From contig JAOAHN010000058.1 of the NCBI GenBank assembly GCA_026415215.1, forward strand, positions 1 through 64,000: DNA of 64,000 bases, written 5' to 3'. Shown here piece by piece: positions 6,394 to 15,614 of the stretch. The notes beneath the pieces were generated by a model. It was not told where the DNA came from. It ran no database searches and saw nothing but the letters and a program-made list of their open reading frames with translations. The position numbers and the translations under genes are program-made. The stretch's first letter is position 1. Each line of letters begins with the position of its first letter. This DNA comes from Candidatus Hydrogenedentota bacterium (GTDB taxonomy: Bacteria; Hydrogenedentota; Hydrogenedentia; Hydrogenedentales; Hydrogenedentaceae).

Positions 6394-8877
6394 ATGTGTA
6401 TGTTATTGACCTCTGGTGGACGAAAATACTTCTCTTTAATTTTCGAGATATTCTTTATATCTTTGCTTGTTACTGTCTCAGTGATTAACTCGGAGAGGTT
6501 TCTAAGGAGTTGGCATGGACCGGGTGGAAGCATCACTACTGATTTGTATATTCCTTCTGTTATGTTTGCTTGTGGACATGGCTTAGTAAATGTTAATCCC
6601 TCTGAGATTCCACATCTAAGGGCCTTTTTGGAGTTTGCTGAACAGACTTTTTCCGGTGAATATATTCCTGAAGATGTTAAGTATTTAGAATTAGATGGCT
6701 ATCAGAGTTGTCATCTTTATTTGGTATATACGGTGGGTATAATCTGGAGATTATTTGGGGTATCTTGGGAAGTCCTGCGCTGGTTTTTGGTGGGATTGTT
6801 TGCGGTAACTACTCTAATAATATATGGAATAGCGAGAATATTTCTTCCATCTTTTTTGTCTATAGTGGTGGGATATAGTTTCCTAAGAGAGGAGACTGCA
6901 TTAATTATCCTTCCTATTCTTCGTGATTTTATCAGGGGGACATTTATTCTTGCGGTTTTATTTACTTTATTTAACCTACTCAAGGGAAAAAATGATAGAA
7001 GGAGGTATCTTCTTAATTGTTGCTCAATTGGATTAACCTGTGGGTTAGGAATGGGTTTTCGTCAAGAGTTATTGATGTTTTTTATATTGTCTTTGTTAGT
7101 ATTAGTCATAATCCCTATAGACAAACACTTGATTAAATTTCCGAGCCGATGCTTAGGTATAGGGATTACAATAGTTATTTTTATAATCTCTTCTTATCCG
7201 GTATTAAAGGCATATCATCATTATGGAACCTATGGTTTTCATCACACATTGATGGGATTTGCAACAGAACACGATGACCTTGCTGGTTTAGAAAGAACTA
7301 ACTATGAGCGAATATATAAGTATGATGATATGCTTGTATCTGCATCTGCTGATATATATTCTTGTCTTCAGAATTCCCCCAAAGAAAAAAATTATCCTGA
7401 TATTAGAGAACCCGAGTGGGAAAAACGAAAGTTGATACTTGCATATTTTTACTGGTTCCCGGCGGATATTTTAGTAAGAATATACTCAGCCATTGCACGA
7501 ATTACTGACCACATAATTACAAGTGCTTTACCTGTAAACTTGTATAGGACATTTTTATCAATTGGGATAATTCTCTTATTCATTGCAATGGATTTTCACA
7601 AAGGGGTGTGCTTCGGACTTATATTGCTATATAGTATGGCAATCCAGACATTGCAATTTAACTTTCGCCATAGTTTCTATCTACTTTTTTTACCTTGGTT
7701 GTTGTATGCTCTGCTTATTTATTGGCTTTTTAAGGGGGCCTATGTTCTATGGGAAGGGGGTAGGAATAGTCTTAAGGATAATATTGAGAAATTGACTGGC
7801 ATAGTAAAAAGGTTTATTGTTTTTGGACTGTTGGCGATTGGTATTTCGGAGGGTATTCTATTTATAGCTCGCCAGATTCAGACTCATCAGCTTTCTCGAC
7901 TGTTTAACTCATACCGCACTGCTGAGTATGAATCTCTTTCCTATAAGACATATTCAGCAGAGAAAGGGGTAGTGTATTCTCTCGATAAACCATTGTCTAT
8001 ACAGCTGGAAGAAAGACCAACACCTGATTGTTTTTTTGTAGCTAATGTTTTAGTGATAGACTTTTTAGTTGATCAATTTCCTGTGTGTTTTGAGCTGATT
8101 TACGATGGTGTGAATGATTTTTCATACACTTTGACAATAACAAACCCAGGGATGTCGAAAGAAAATAATCATCAAGTTCGTTATTTTCTGCCTGTGTATG
8201 AGAATATGAGTAATCTGAAAAATGACTGGAATCGGTTTATAGGTTTTCGGATTTCAGATACTACTAATATGGAGCTGGTGGGAATTCATAGAATCTGCAA
8301 TTTAAAAGACCTACCCATACTAATGAATTGTTATTTTATAGATGATAAATTTACCCTTCCTTACTATCAGAGGTTAGCGTCCTATTCCAGCGCACATATT
8401 AATCCATGTTGGAGACCTTATGGTATATCTGACTCGCAAAGAATCGTTAACGATGCAAAAGTTATGTTTTCAAAAGGAGATAAGGGGAGATCTTTTGAAA
8501 TACTTTGGGATGCTATGAAAAGAGAGCCTTACTTACTAAAGTACGGACTGGTGTTAGCCGAGCTTTATGAACGAGAGGGGGAGATAGAAATGTGTAAATA
8601 TGTATATGAACAGTTAATTTCGAATCGACCTCACGACCCCATTCCTGCTATAAAATTAGATGCATTATTATCTCGAGGGCGCTTTTCTATGGAAGAGAAA
8701 CAACAATTTTGGGGAGATATGATTAATAAATATCCGGAATCTTCCATGGTCTGGCTATATTACTCAAAATACCAGAATGAAAATGTCGATGCTAATGAGT
8801 CATTATTAAGAGCGGTTAAGCTCAATAAATATATCGATAATAAAGTGTCAGAATTTAAATGGGAGTGGTGTAGATAA
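6394..8877 (+). CDS. Polytopic membrane protein, GT-C-like, with C-terminal TPR-like region
   Basis: An 827-residue protein that I cannot assign to a named family. It has an N-terminal membrane segment (FEIFFISLLVTVSVI), a long first extracytoplasmic loop containing TTD, then about ten hydrophobic segments up to residue 510. This resembles the layout of GT-C glycosyltransferases, which use lipid-linked sugar donors. Residues about 510-680 are soluble and beta-rich. Residues about 685-827 look like TPR helices (KYGLVLAELYEREGEIEMCKYVYEQL). The upstream sequence shows no good ribosome binding site, so ATG 6394 or ATG 6400 could be the start. The gene is followed by an SGNH hydrolase gene 62 bases downstream on the same strand. 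Together they suggest modification of an envelope polysaccharide or protein. Confidence 0.55.
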   Translation: MCMLLTSGGRKYFSLIFEIFFISLLVTVSVINSERFLRSWHGPGGSITTDLYIPSVMFACGHGLVNVNPSEIPHLRAFLEFAEQTFSGEYIPEDVKYLELDGYQSCHLYLVYTVGIIWRLFGVSWEVLRWFLVGLFAVTTLIIYGIARIFLPSFLSIVVGYSFLREETALIILPILRDFIRGTFILAVLFTLFNLLKGKNDRRRYLLNCCSIGLTCGLGMGFRQELLMFFILSLLVLVIIPIDKHLIKFPSRCLGIGITIVIFIISSYPVLKAYHHYGTYGFHHTLMGFATEHDDLAGLERTNYERIYKYDDMLVSASADIYSCLQNSPKEKNYPDIREPEWEKRKLILAYFYWFPADILVRIYSAIARITDHIITSALPVNLYRTFLSIGIILLFIAMDFHKGVCFGLILLYSMAIQTLQFNFRHSFYLLFLPWLLYALLIYWLFKGAYVLWEGGRNSLKDNIEKLTGIVKRFIVFGLLAIGISEGILFIARQIQTHQLSRLFNSYRTAEYESLSYKTYSAEKGVVYSLDKPLSIQLEERPTPDCFFVANVLVIDFLVDQFPVCFELIYDGVNDFSYTLTITNPGMSKENNHQVRYFLPVYENMSNLKNDWNRFIGFRISDTTNMELVGIHRICNLKDLPILMNCYFIDDKFTLPYYQRLASYSSAHINPCWRPYGISDSQRIVNDAKVMFSKGDKGRSFEILWDAMKREPYLLKYGLVLAELYEREGEIEMCKYVYEQLISNRPHDPIPAIKLDALLSRGRFSMEEKQQFWGDMINKYPESSMVWLYYSKYQNENVDANESLLRAVKLNKYIDNKVSEFKWEWCR

Positions 8878-8939
8878 AAGGTGTGGAGTTGTCCAAATGA
8901 GCTGATGACAAAAATTATTTTTATGAAGAGGTTTTAATT

Positions 8940-10439
8940 ATGAGAAAGATAATTAAGTTATTTTATGGTCTGTTTGTAGCTGTAATGTGGATTTTGGTGT
9001 TATGCCTTTCGTTAGAACTATTTACTAGGGTAGTATTGAAAACTGCAAATTATCTATATAGACCCCTATTTGAGATGCAAAATGCGAAAGCTTACAAAAT
9101 GGTGAAATTATCGGAGGAATTGGAAGAGAAATACCTTGTGGAAAAGGACTATAAGCCTAAAGACCAAATAGTTTTTTCGTCTCCAAAGTCATCTGACCTT
9201 ACAAGTATAAATGGAGACTATCTTTGCAAAAAGAATTATGAGCTTACTTTGAAAGGTGTGGCAGAGATTTATTTTGATATAGATGGTAATATCATCGAAT
9301 CCTATGGGGATCCTCTGATTGAAAGATATATTTATAATATTGTGAATGACTTACCTGTTAGTTATAATGACTCTTCTTGGGATACCGTTTTAGAAGTAAT
9401 TAGAAATCCTTCACTTGCTCCCTATAGTGCACAGTTGAGATACATAGGGACTTATAATCATTATTACCAAGTTGAAATCACCCAGCAGTCTGATGGACTT
9501 GTTTTAATTGCGAGGGAACTAAGAGATAGCTATCCTTTGTCTTTGATTGCGACTTATACTTCGAAAAGTGAAGATAGTGCTTGGCTTGTTCCTTTCTTTG
9601 CCTATAAACCGAATGTTGATAGATACAATAATTTAGGATTTCGCGACGAGGATATAATCCTACCTAAACCAGAGGGAGTATTGCGTATTTTATGCGTAGG
9701 GGGTTCAACAACTGAAGAGGGACCCTCCAACGATGTGACCTATCCTAATATAATGGAGAGAAAGTTGAGGAAGTATTTTAACACTGACAAAATTGAAGTT
9801 ATTAATGCAGGGGTTATAGGTCAGAGGTCATTTGGAGAAGTTCGGAGAGTAAATGATTTTATAAGTCTTCAACCTGATTTGGTAGTTTATTATAATGCCA
9901 TTAATGATATTTGTCTTGTTGATATGCCACAATGGCTAAAGCTTCCTAATTCGTATCGAGATACGATTCTCTATTCTGATTTATTAACCCGGATATTCAA
10001 TCGAAAGTTGCTTCCCTCGGATGACTATATTGCAGATTATTTTCATAGGACGATATTCCGTAACTTAGGAGCAATGAATTGTGGTTTTAGTAAACAAAAT
10101 ATTCGTATGGCAATATGTAGTTTTGCTTATCCAAAAATTGAATGGTATGAGTTCGTAGCAAGATTATATTTCGATTTCAATATGCGTAATGCGTGGCTTT
10201 CCTTAGAAGATGTGATGATAACTTTTGATACATACATAAAGGTTATTCAAATATATAATAGGGAATTGAAAAAATTTTGTGAGCGGGAAAACATTCTTTA
10301 TATACCCGTGGCTGAGGAACTAAATGGAGGAACCGACTATTTTACAGATGTATGCCACATGACTCAACTTGGTTTGTATGTGAAGGCGGATATCATAAGT
10401 TCTTATGTGGCAAAGTGGATAGAGGAAAGTTATCGGTAA
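8940..10439 (+). CDS. Membrane-anchored SGNH/GDSL hydrolase family protein
   Basis: A 499-residue protein with one N-terminal membrane anchor (LFVAVMWILVLCLSLELF) and an SGNH-hydrolase domain in the C-terminal half. The blocks are visible in order: GGSTTEEG near residue 253 (nucleophile serine), NAGVIGQ near 288, YNAINDI near 318 (block III Asn), and DVCHMTQLG near 470 (Asp and His of the catalytic pair). Such enzymes remove or transfer acyl groups on glycans and lipids. Residues 50-230 form an additional region I do not recognise. GAAGAGG precedes the ATG. Its position after a GT-C-like membrane protein fits a role in tailoring an exported glycan; that is inference. Confidence 0.7.
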   Translation: MRKIIKLFYGLFVAVMWILVLCLSLELFTRVVLKTANYLYRPLFEMQNAKAYKMVKLSEELEEKYLVEKDYKPKDQIVFSSPKSSDLTSINGDYLCKKNYELTLKGVAEIYFDIDGNIIESYGDPLIERYIYNIVNDLPVSYNDSSWDTVLEVIRNPSLAPYSAQLRYIGTYNHYYQVEITQQSDGLVLIARELRDSYPLSLIATYTSKSEDSAWLVPFFAYKPNVDRYNNLGFRDEDIILPKPEGVLRILCVGGSTTEEGPSNDVTYPNIMERKLRKYFNTDKIEVINAGVIGQRSFGEVRRVNDFISLQPDLVVYYNAINDICLVDMPQWLKLPNSYRDTILYSDLLTRIFNRKLLPSDDYIADYFHRTIFRNLGAMNCGFSKQNIRMAICSFAYPKIEWYEFVARLYFDFNMRNAWLSLEDVMITFDTYIKVIQIYNRELKKFCERENILYIPVAEELNGGTDYFTDVCHMTQLGLYVKADIISSYVAKWIEESYR

Positions 10440-10538
10440 TGAAGATTTCATCTATTATCCATTATAGGGAGAGCGAAACATTTTATTGGAATTGATTTTG
10501 AGCACCAGTGCATATATAAAGTATAGCCAGCGAAAGTC

Positions 10539-12551
10539 TTATTTAACTTCCAAAACTCCTATGTCGTAGATATTTACTTTAGGGATAGATACCTTTAATC
10601 TGTTTCCTTCATTTGTAATCTGTAATTGTAGTAGGTCTGGAGCAAGATAAGCCTTTTCAATCTGTTTATTAGCGGGAAGAATCGTAAGTGGTAAGTAGAC
10701 TGCAATGTTTTCAATTGCAGGCACATCTTCAACCATGTGGCGTTCGGGACTTAGATATCCGCTTACACCTCTGTTTACAAGATTTAGAAGTAGTTTGTTA
10801 TCTTTTTTTCTAAGAGCAAATTCTAAGTACCAGGGGCCAGTGTGTCTTGCTAATTTGGTGGTGTCTAATTCCGAGAGCCAGTGATTTAGCGCTGTTCTAT
10901 ATTGGGGCACAGGATTAGTAGAATATAGCCTGAAAAACGGACCGTAAATAGCTAATACTTTACCTTTCCCTATCTCGTGAAGACTTACTGCAGGGTATTG
11001 AGTCGCATCTTTATCAGGCTCTTCACCATTTAGAAGGAAGGCAATAATTTTTGCCTGATTTGTCCTTACACACTCGTATTCCCCGCCTGTGGTTATGGAA
11101 CTTCCATCGGGTAGTGGGAGCCATCCTCTACGCATAGTTTTCTCTGATGTTCCATTAAGCCAATCACCATAATTAGAAGTAAGAAAGTTTCCAGACAATA
11201 TAAGATTCCCACCATTATTTACATATTCTTTCACCTTGGATACAAAGTTTGGTGTGAGATGTTTTCTTTCAGGGATCACCACTAATGGATAGTTGTCAAT
11301 GACTTTTATCAAAGTATCTTCGTTTAGAATGTCTACAGAGAAACCGAGTTCAAGCAGTATACTTACAGCCCCTTCAACAGGTTGTAAAACTATACCGTGC
11401 TTGCCGTAGAGCGGGTCATTTTCCTTATAGAATGTAGTTTCACTGTGAAGGACTGCAACTTGGGGAATCGTTTCGGACTTGAAACACCATTCCTTTCTTG
11501 CTTTGCAGAATTCCCCTACTGTTGAGAGCAGTGGAGTGTGCCAATCTACTAACCTGCCAGAGCGCTTGGGGTTATCATAAATAAACACGGATCCACCTTG
11601 TGCCATTACTACCGATAATTCTTGGCAGAGGTGTGGCACGGTCTTCATTATTTTACCTATAGTTTGTGAGTGCAGGAAGCTCCATGCCATAAGGTCCCAT
11701 GGCTTTCCACGAGAAGCCAGGAATCTCGCTTCAAAAGAGGCCTCTTTGGCACCGAAGGATGGGGAAAAATCGCCACTTAAGTAATCAACATCCACTACTA
11801 TAGGTTCAGGCTGTCTCATTGTATATAGCCAGTTGCTGCAAACCATACAGGAAGGCTTTACCTTATGCACTTCCTCTACCACTCTTTTTACATGTTCAGT
11901 AAATAAGTTTCTGTGGAAGGCTACCCACTCTTCCCAAAAAGGGTCTTCTCTTTTTGTAGGGACATTTTGGATACCTGTAGATTCAGTAAATTTTTTCCTG
12001 CATCTCTCGCACCAACATGGGAAGCTTGCCCAATTTTCGCCATCTACCCATATTCCATCGATGTCATATTCCTTTATGACTTCGATAAGTTGTGGAATCA
12101 TAAGTTGCGTGTCATAATCACTCGTTCTACAAGTGTTATTTGGGTCAATTGAGCCATCAGACTTTTTTCTACCCCAGTCCGGGTTTAGCTCAATCGCTCG
12201 GCTATCCCAAACTCCAGAATAATGGATAGATAATGGAATTCCCAATTCTTTAGTTACATCTCGCCAAATTCTCAAAGCATCTTGTACTATGCCCGGTGAT
12301 GGGGAACCTATTTTTGTCGGGTATCCTGTGTAACCTGGATGCCCTTTGCAATCATATTGGACAAAATCAGGCTTGACTTTCAAGAGGAAATCTCTTATTT
12401 GTTCTGGGTTAGTTTCCTTTCCTAATTCAGTGTCTTTGGCATTAGGATGGAGGTCAAAATGGATTCCAAAGAAACCATTCTCATGCCAATTAGGAGTCTG
12501 GGTATTTATTGGAACAAGGCAAGAAATTATGATGAATGTTAGAATACTCAT
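10539..12551 (-). CDS. Secreted glycoside hydrolase-like protein (TIM barrel plus beta-galactosidase trimerisation-like domain)
   Basis: A 670-residue protein with a short signal peptide (MSILTFIIISCLVPINTQ). The first 330 residues resemble the TIM barrel of GH29/GH42-like enzymes: GIHFDLHPNAKDT, FVQYDCKGHPGY, SIHYSGVWD, and DIDGIWVDGENW with D170 and E172 as candidate catalytic residues. A CxCxxC cluster (C179, C181, C184) follows at once, as in many proteins of this group. The middle region (VAVLHSETTFY, GAVSILLELGFSVDIL, LVVIPERKHLTPNFVSKVKEYVNNGG) matches the class I glutamine-amidotransferase-like trimerisation domain of beta-galactosidases. The C-terminus is beta-rich. It probably acts outside the cytoplasm on an oligosaccharide; fucosidase or galactosidase activity cannot be decided. 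AAAGG lies seven bases before the ATG. Confidence 0.7.
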   Translation of the reverse strand: MSILTFIIISCLVPINTQTPNWHENGFFGIHFDLHPNAKDTELGKETNPEQIRDFLLKVKPDFVQYDCKGHPGYTGYPTKIGSPSPGIVQDALRIWRDVTKELGIPLSIHYSGVWDSRAIELNPDWGRKKSDGSIDPNNTCRTSDYDTQLMIPQLIEVIKEYDIDGIWVDGENWASFPCWCERCRKKFTESTGIQNVPTKREDPFWEEWVAFHRNLFTEHVKRVVEEVHKVKPSCMVCSNWLYTMRQPEPIVVDVDYLSGDFSPSFGAKEASFEARFLASRGKPWDLMAWSFLHSQTIGKIMKTVPHLCQELSVVMAQGGSVFIYDNPKRSGRLVDWHTPLLSTVGEFCKARKEWCFKSETIPQVAVLHSETTFYKENDPLYGKHGIVLQPVEGAVSILLELGFSVDILNEDTLIKVIDNYPLVVIPERKHLTPNFVSKVKEYVNNGGNLILSGNFLTSNYGDWLNGTSEKTMRRGWLPLPDGSSITTGGEYECVRTNQAKIIAFLLNGEEPDKDATQYPAVSLHEIGKGKVLAIYGPFFRLYSTNPVPQYRTALNHWLSELDTTKLARHTGPWYLEFALRKKDNKLLLNLVNRGVSGYLSPERHMVEDVPAIENIAVYLPLTILPANKQIEKAYLAPDLLQLQITNEGNRLKVSIPKVNIYDIGVLEVK

Positions 12552-13027
12552 TTTGATACCTTTATTATAGTTAGAGTTATAAATTTGTATAAATCAATAT
12601 AAGAGAATGATTAGAAAAGTTTCAATTTAAAAGACCATAACACTAAAAAAAGGTGTCTTTTTGATATAACACTATTAGGTTTTGGTTTTTCTGTAACTGC
12701 CAGACTCCTGTAGGGTAAATCTAAAAATAATGTGGGTGCCATCATGAGTAGAAAAAATTTTTGTTTAGAAACTTTTTCGAATAGTTTTACCTATAGTGGG
12801 ACCTTTATAGAGTGTTATTAAAACTCTGGATACTTTTGCGTAGATGTGATTTTGTGAATTATTTTCAATTTCACGCGAGTGTTACGGGACCAATTAATTC
12901 AAAGTTTTAGATTTTTGATTCACTAAAGACAGAGAAATTCCCCATTCAATAAATCCCCATTTCTATTTTTTTTCCTTAAGAAGTTATTTCGAAATGATAT
13001 CATTGAATACCATAAAAAGTATGGATA
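12552..13027. other. Intergenic region, no gene seen
   Basis: About 480 bp of AT-rich sequence between two minus-strand genes. No ORF, tRNA or strong terminator is visible. GGATATT/AATATCC at 13023-13049 straddles the end of the radical SAM gene and is too AT-rich to be called a terminator. The right part (12552-12620) probably carries the promoter of the glycoside hydrolase gene, since TATAAT on the minus strand lies very close to its start. Confidence 0.4.
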
Positions 13028-15607
13028 TTATAATGTATAATGAATATCCTTTAATTCTGGTGACAGGGACTCCGATATATGGTCGAGGAATGTGTGTATT
13101 CTTATGCTATAAATTTTGAGGCTGGGAATCACTAATTGGAGTTCTTTTCTTAATTGGGATGACTTTAACATCCTATTTTCTACGAGAGGGCTAATCCATT
13201 GGAGGGATAGATATATTTTACCTTTAGAACTTTCTGTTTCTTCCTGCAAAATTTTGTAAGTTCTATATAGAGGAGTGAGAGATTTTTCTTTTGGGTAATA
13301 ATGCTCCCACATTGTGATAAAGATTTTTTTTGCATGCTCCGATACCTGCTCAAATTTGCCTTCTTTAGTTTCAATTAGCAAGCAATACTCTGCTCCTTTA
13401 ACTCTCTGCATAATTGATGGAGAGTCTTTTGGGATTAACCCAATATCATCAAGAACAAAGCCATCAGGCAATTCTTTTTTAACTTTCTCTTTGTAAGACT
13501 CGTAGGGAATACTTTCTTCAGCCAGCCAAAGGTCTATGAACTCCTCTAAGAGTATTTCTCCCACAGGTGCAGGATATGCGAAGCTTATTTTAGGATGTGC
13601 ATGAAAGCCTTTGGAGTAGGCTAATGGTAGATTTGCTCTTCTTAGTATTCTTATCCAAGCATTGTAAAGTTCCAAGTGGCTCAGGAATCTCGCCATTTTG
13701 ATTTTTTTTATCTTAAACAGTAATCTTTGAACAGGCTCCGGTGAATAATTGAGAGAGATATGTTTTGCGAGCTCCTCTGAATAATCTATTTTTTTGTTCC
13801 ATCGAAGACATTGTTCCTTCGTGTATAGTTGGATCCCACATTTATCACATTTTCCTTCTCGGCAATCGGGTGTAGTTAGTTCCTTAAGTGCAATTTCTCG
13901 TTGTTTTAGGAGCCATTCTTTTTTAATACCGATATCTATAAAATCCCAAGGTAGCGGTTCATCAGTTTTTCTTTTTCCGAGTAAGCCATCTGGTTGTATA
14001 TTTAATTCTCTCAATGCCGATAACCAGTGGTCGAAATTTATCTGGTTTGAAGAGGTTTCGAGATAAGCACCTTTGCTCCAGGCGCGGTAAATTAACTCTC
14101 CTATCTTTCTGTCGGCTCTGCTTATAATCCCCTCAATAAAAGAAAACTCTGGAGAGTGAAAGCTTACTTTTATACTTTTGTATTTCTTCAGTTCTTGGAG
14201 AATTCTAATTTGTTTGTTTTTGGTCTCTTCGAGAGATATTTGCTGGTCCCATTGAAATGGGGTCCACGGTTTAGGGACAAATGTAGAAATGCCAAGATGA
14301 ATTTTTGCGTCATTCCTAATCTTTTTAGCTTCGTTAAGACATAAAATTGCAAGTTCAATTAGCGCAGAAATATCCTCATCGGTCTCGGTAGGGAGTCCAA
14401 TCATAAAGTATAGTTTGATGTGAGTCCATCCTTTGCTAAATGCTATTTTAGTGATTTCTAAAAGTTCTTCATTGGTCACAGTTTTGTTTATAACTTTACG
14501 GAGTCTATCTGAACCTGCCTCCGGGGCAAATGTTAAACCGCTTCTCCTAACTCCGGAAACCATTTCCGCAAGAGAAATAGAAAATCCATCCACCCTTAGA
14601 GAAGGGAGGTTAATAGCAGTCATCCTTGGTTTAGTTAATTTCTGAAGTTTTGATAGGAGTTCGTTTATATGGGAGTAATCGCAGGTAGCTAAGGATACGA
14701 GACTTATGGATTCAAACCCTGTACTATTTAGTAGCTTAGTGGCTAAATTTACTATTTCATCAGGGTTGTGTTCACGCACAGGTCTGTATATACATCCTGC
14801 AAGGCAAAATCTGCAATTTCTCGAGCAACCTCTCATTATTTCAATAGATAATCCCTCGTGGATAAGTTGAGTAAATGGCACGATGTAACTCTTAATGTAG
14901 TTGGGGTTTTTAAGTTTTTTTGAAATTCGTCTTTTTACCCTGAAATTCTCAGGATTGGGAGTAGTATATCCAGATGAAGTTTGAATTGTTTTTACAAACT
15001 TAGGAACATATACTCCTTCGATTTTTGATATTTCAATAAGTTTTTCTTCTCGCTCCTTGCCCTTTAGTGCTTTCAGAAGCTCAGCTATCTCTATAGCAAT
15101 TTCTTCTCCGTCACCTATTACAAAAAAGTCAACGAATGGGGCCATAGGTTCAGGATTAGCACAGCAAGGTCCTCCTGCACATACAAGGGGGTGACCCTCC
15201 TCACGGTTTTTTGATAGGAGAGGGATCTGAGATAGATGAAGCATATTTAGCACAGTTGTATATGTTAATTCAGATTGCAAGGTGAAGCCTAACAAATCTA
15301 CAGATTTCACGGGGTCTTTAGATTCCCAAAGAAATAAGGGGATTTGTCTCTCGATTAGAAGTTTTGCAAGGTCTGGGGCAGGTGCATATACCCTCTCTGC
15401 CCAAACATACGGAAGATCGTTCAATATGGAGTACAGTATTTGTAAACCCAGATTACCAAGTCCTAACTCATATAGGTCAGGGAAGGCTAAGGCAATTCTC
15501 ACAAGGACTTCATCTTTGTTTTTGTGTATGGAATTCCATTCGTTTCCTAAATATCTCGAAGGCTTTTCTACATTTTCGAGCAGTGATTCTATAACCTCTT
15601 TGAACAT
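13028..15607 (-). CDS. Radical SAM protein fused to a DUF2344 domain
   Basis: An 859-residue protein joining two families that are often separate or fused: an N-terminal radical SAM protein of the TIGR03960 type and a C-terminal TIGR03936/DUF2344 domain. The N-terminal 200 residues look like a B12-binding-type fold (VRIALAFPDLYELGLGNLG, VCAGGPCCANPEPMAPFVD, VIGDGEE). The iron-sulphur motif CSRNCRFC (CxxxCxxC) is near residue 260, followed by core motifs (GLTFAPEAGSDRLR, HIKLYFMIGLPTETDED). A cysteine-rich insertion, CREGKCDKCGIQ, precedes the C-terminal domain. That domain starts near residue 620 (KIKMARFLSHLELYNAWIRILRRA). Its substrate is unknown; the fused gene often sits near ribosomal or RNase G genes, which is not so here. 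The gene begins seven bases after the sialidase-like gene and is probably co-transcribed with it. Confidence 0.88.
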   Translation of the reverse strand: MFKEVIESLLENVEKPSRYLGNEWNSIHKNKDEVLVRIALAFPDLYELGLGNLGLQILYSILNDLPYVWAERVYAPAPDLAKLLIERQIPLFLWESKDPVKSVDLLGFTLQSELTYTTVLNMLHLSQIPLLSKNREEGHPLVCAGGPCCANPEPMAPFVDFFVIGDGEEIAIEIAELLKALKGKEREEKLIEISKIEGVYVPKFVKTIQTSSGYTTPNPENFRVKRRISKKLKNPNYIKSYIVPFTQLIHEGLSIEIMRGCSRNCRFCLAGCIYRPVREHNPDEIVNLATKLLNSTGFESISLVSLATCDYSHINELLSKLQKLTKPRMTAINLPSLRVDGFSISLAEMVSGVRRSGLTFAPEAGSDRLRKVINKTVTNEELLEITKIAFSKGWTHIKLYFMIGLPTETDEDISALIELAILCLNEAKKIRNDAKIHLGISTFVPKPWTPFQWDQQISLEETKNKQIRILQELKKYKSIKVSFHSPEFSFIEGIISRADRKIGELIYRAWSKGAYLETSSNQINFDHWLSALRELNIQPDGLLGKRKTDEPLPWDFIDIGIKKEWLLKQREIALKELTTPDCREGKCDKCGIQLYTKEQCLRWNKKIDYSEELAKHISLNYSPEPVQRLLFKIKKIKMARFLSHLELYNAWIRILRRANLPLAYSKGFHAHPKISFAYPAPVGEILLEEFIDLWLAEESIPYESYKEKVKKELPDGFVLDDIGLIPKDSPSIMQRVKGAEYCLLIETKEGKFEQVSEHAKKIFITMWEHYYPKEKSLTPLYRTYKILQEETESSKGKIYLSLQWISPLVENRMLKSSQLRKELQLVIPSLKIYSIRIHTFLDHISESLSPELKDIHYTL

Positions 15608-15614
15608 CTTTCCA

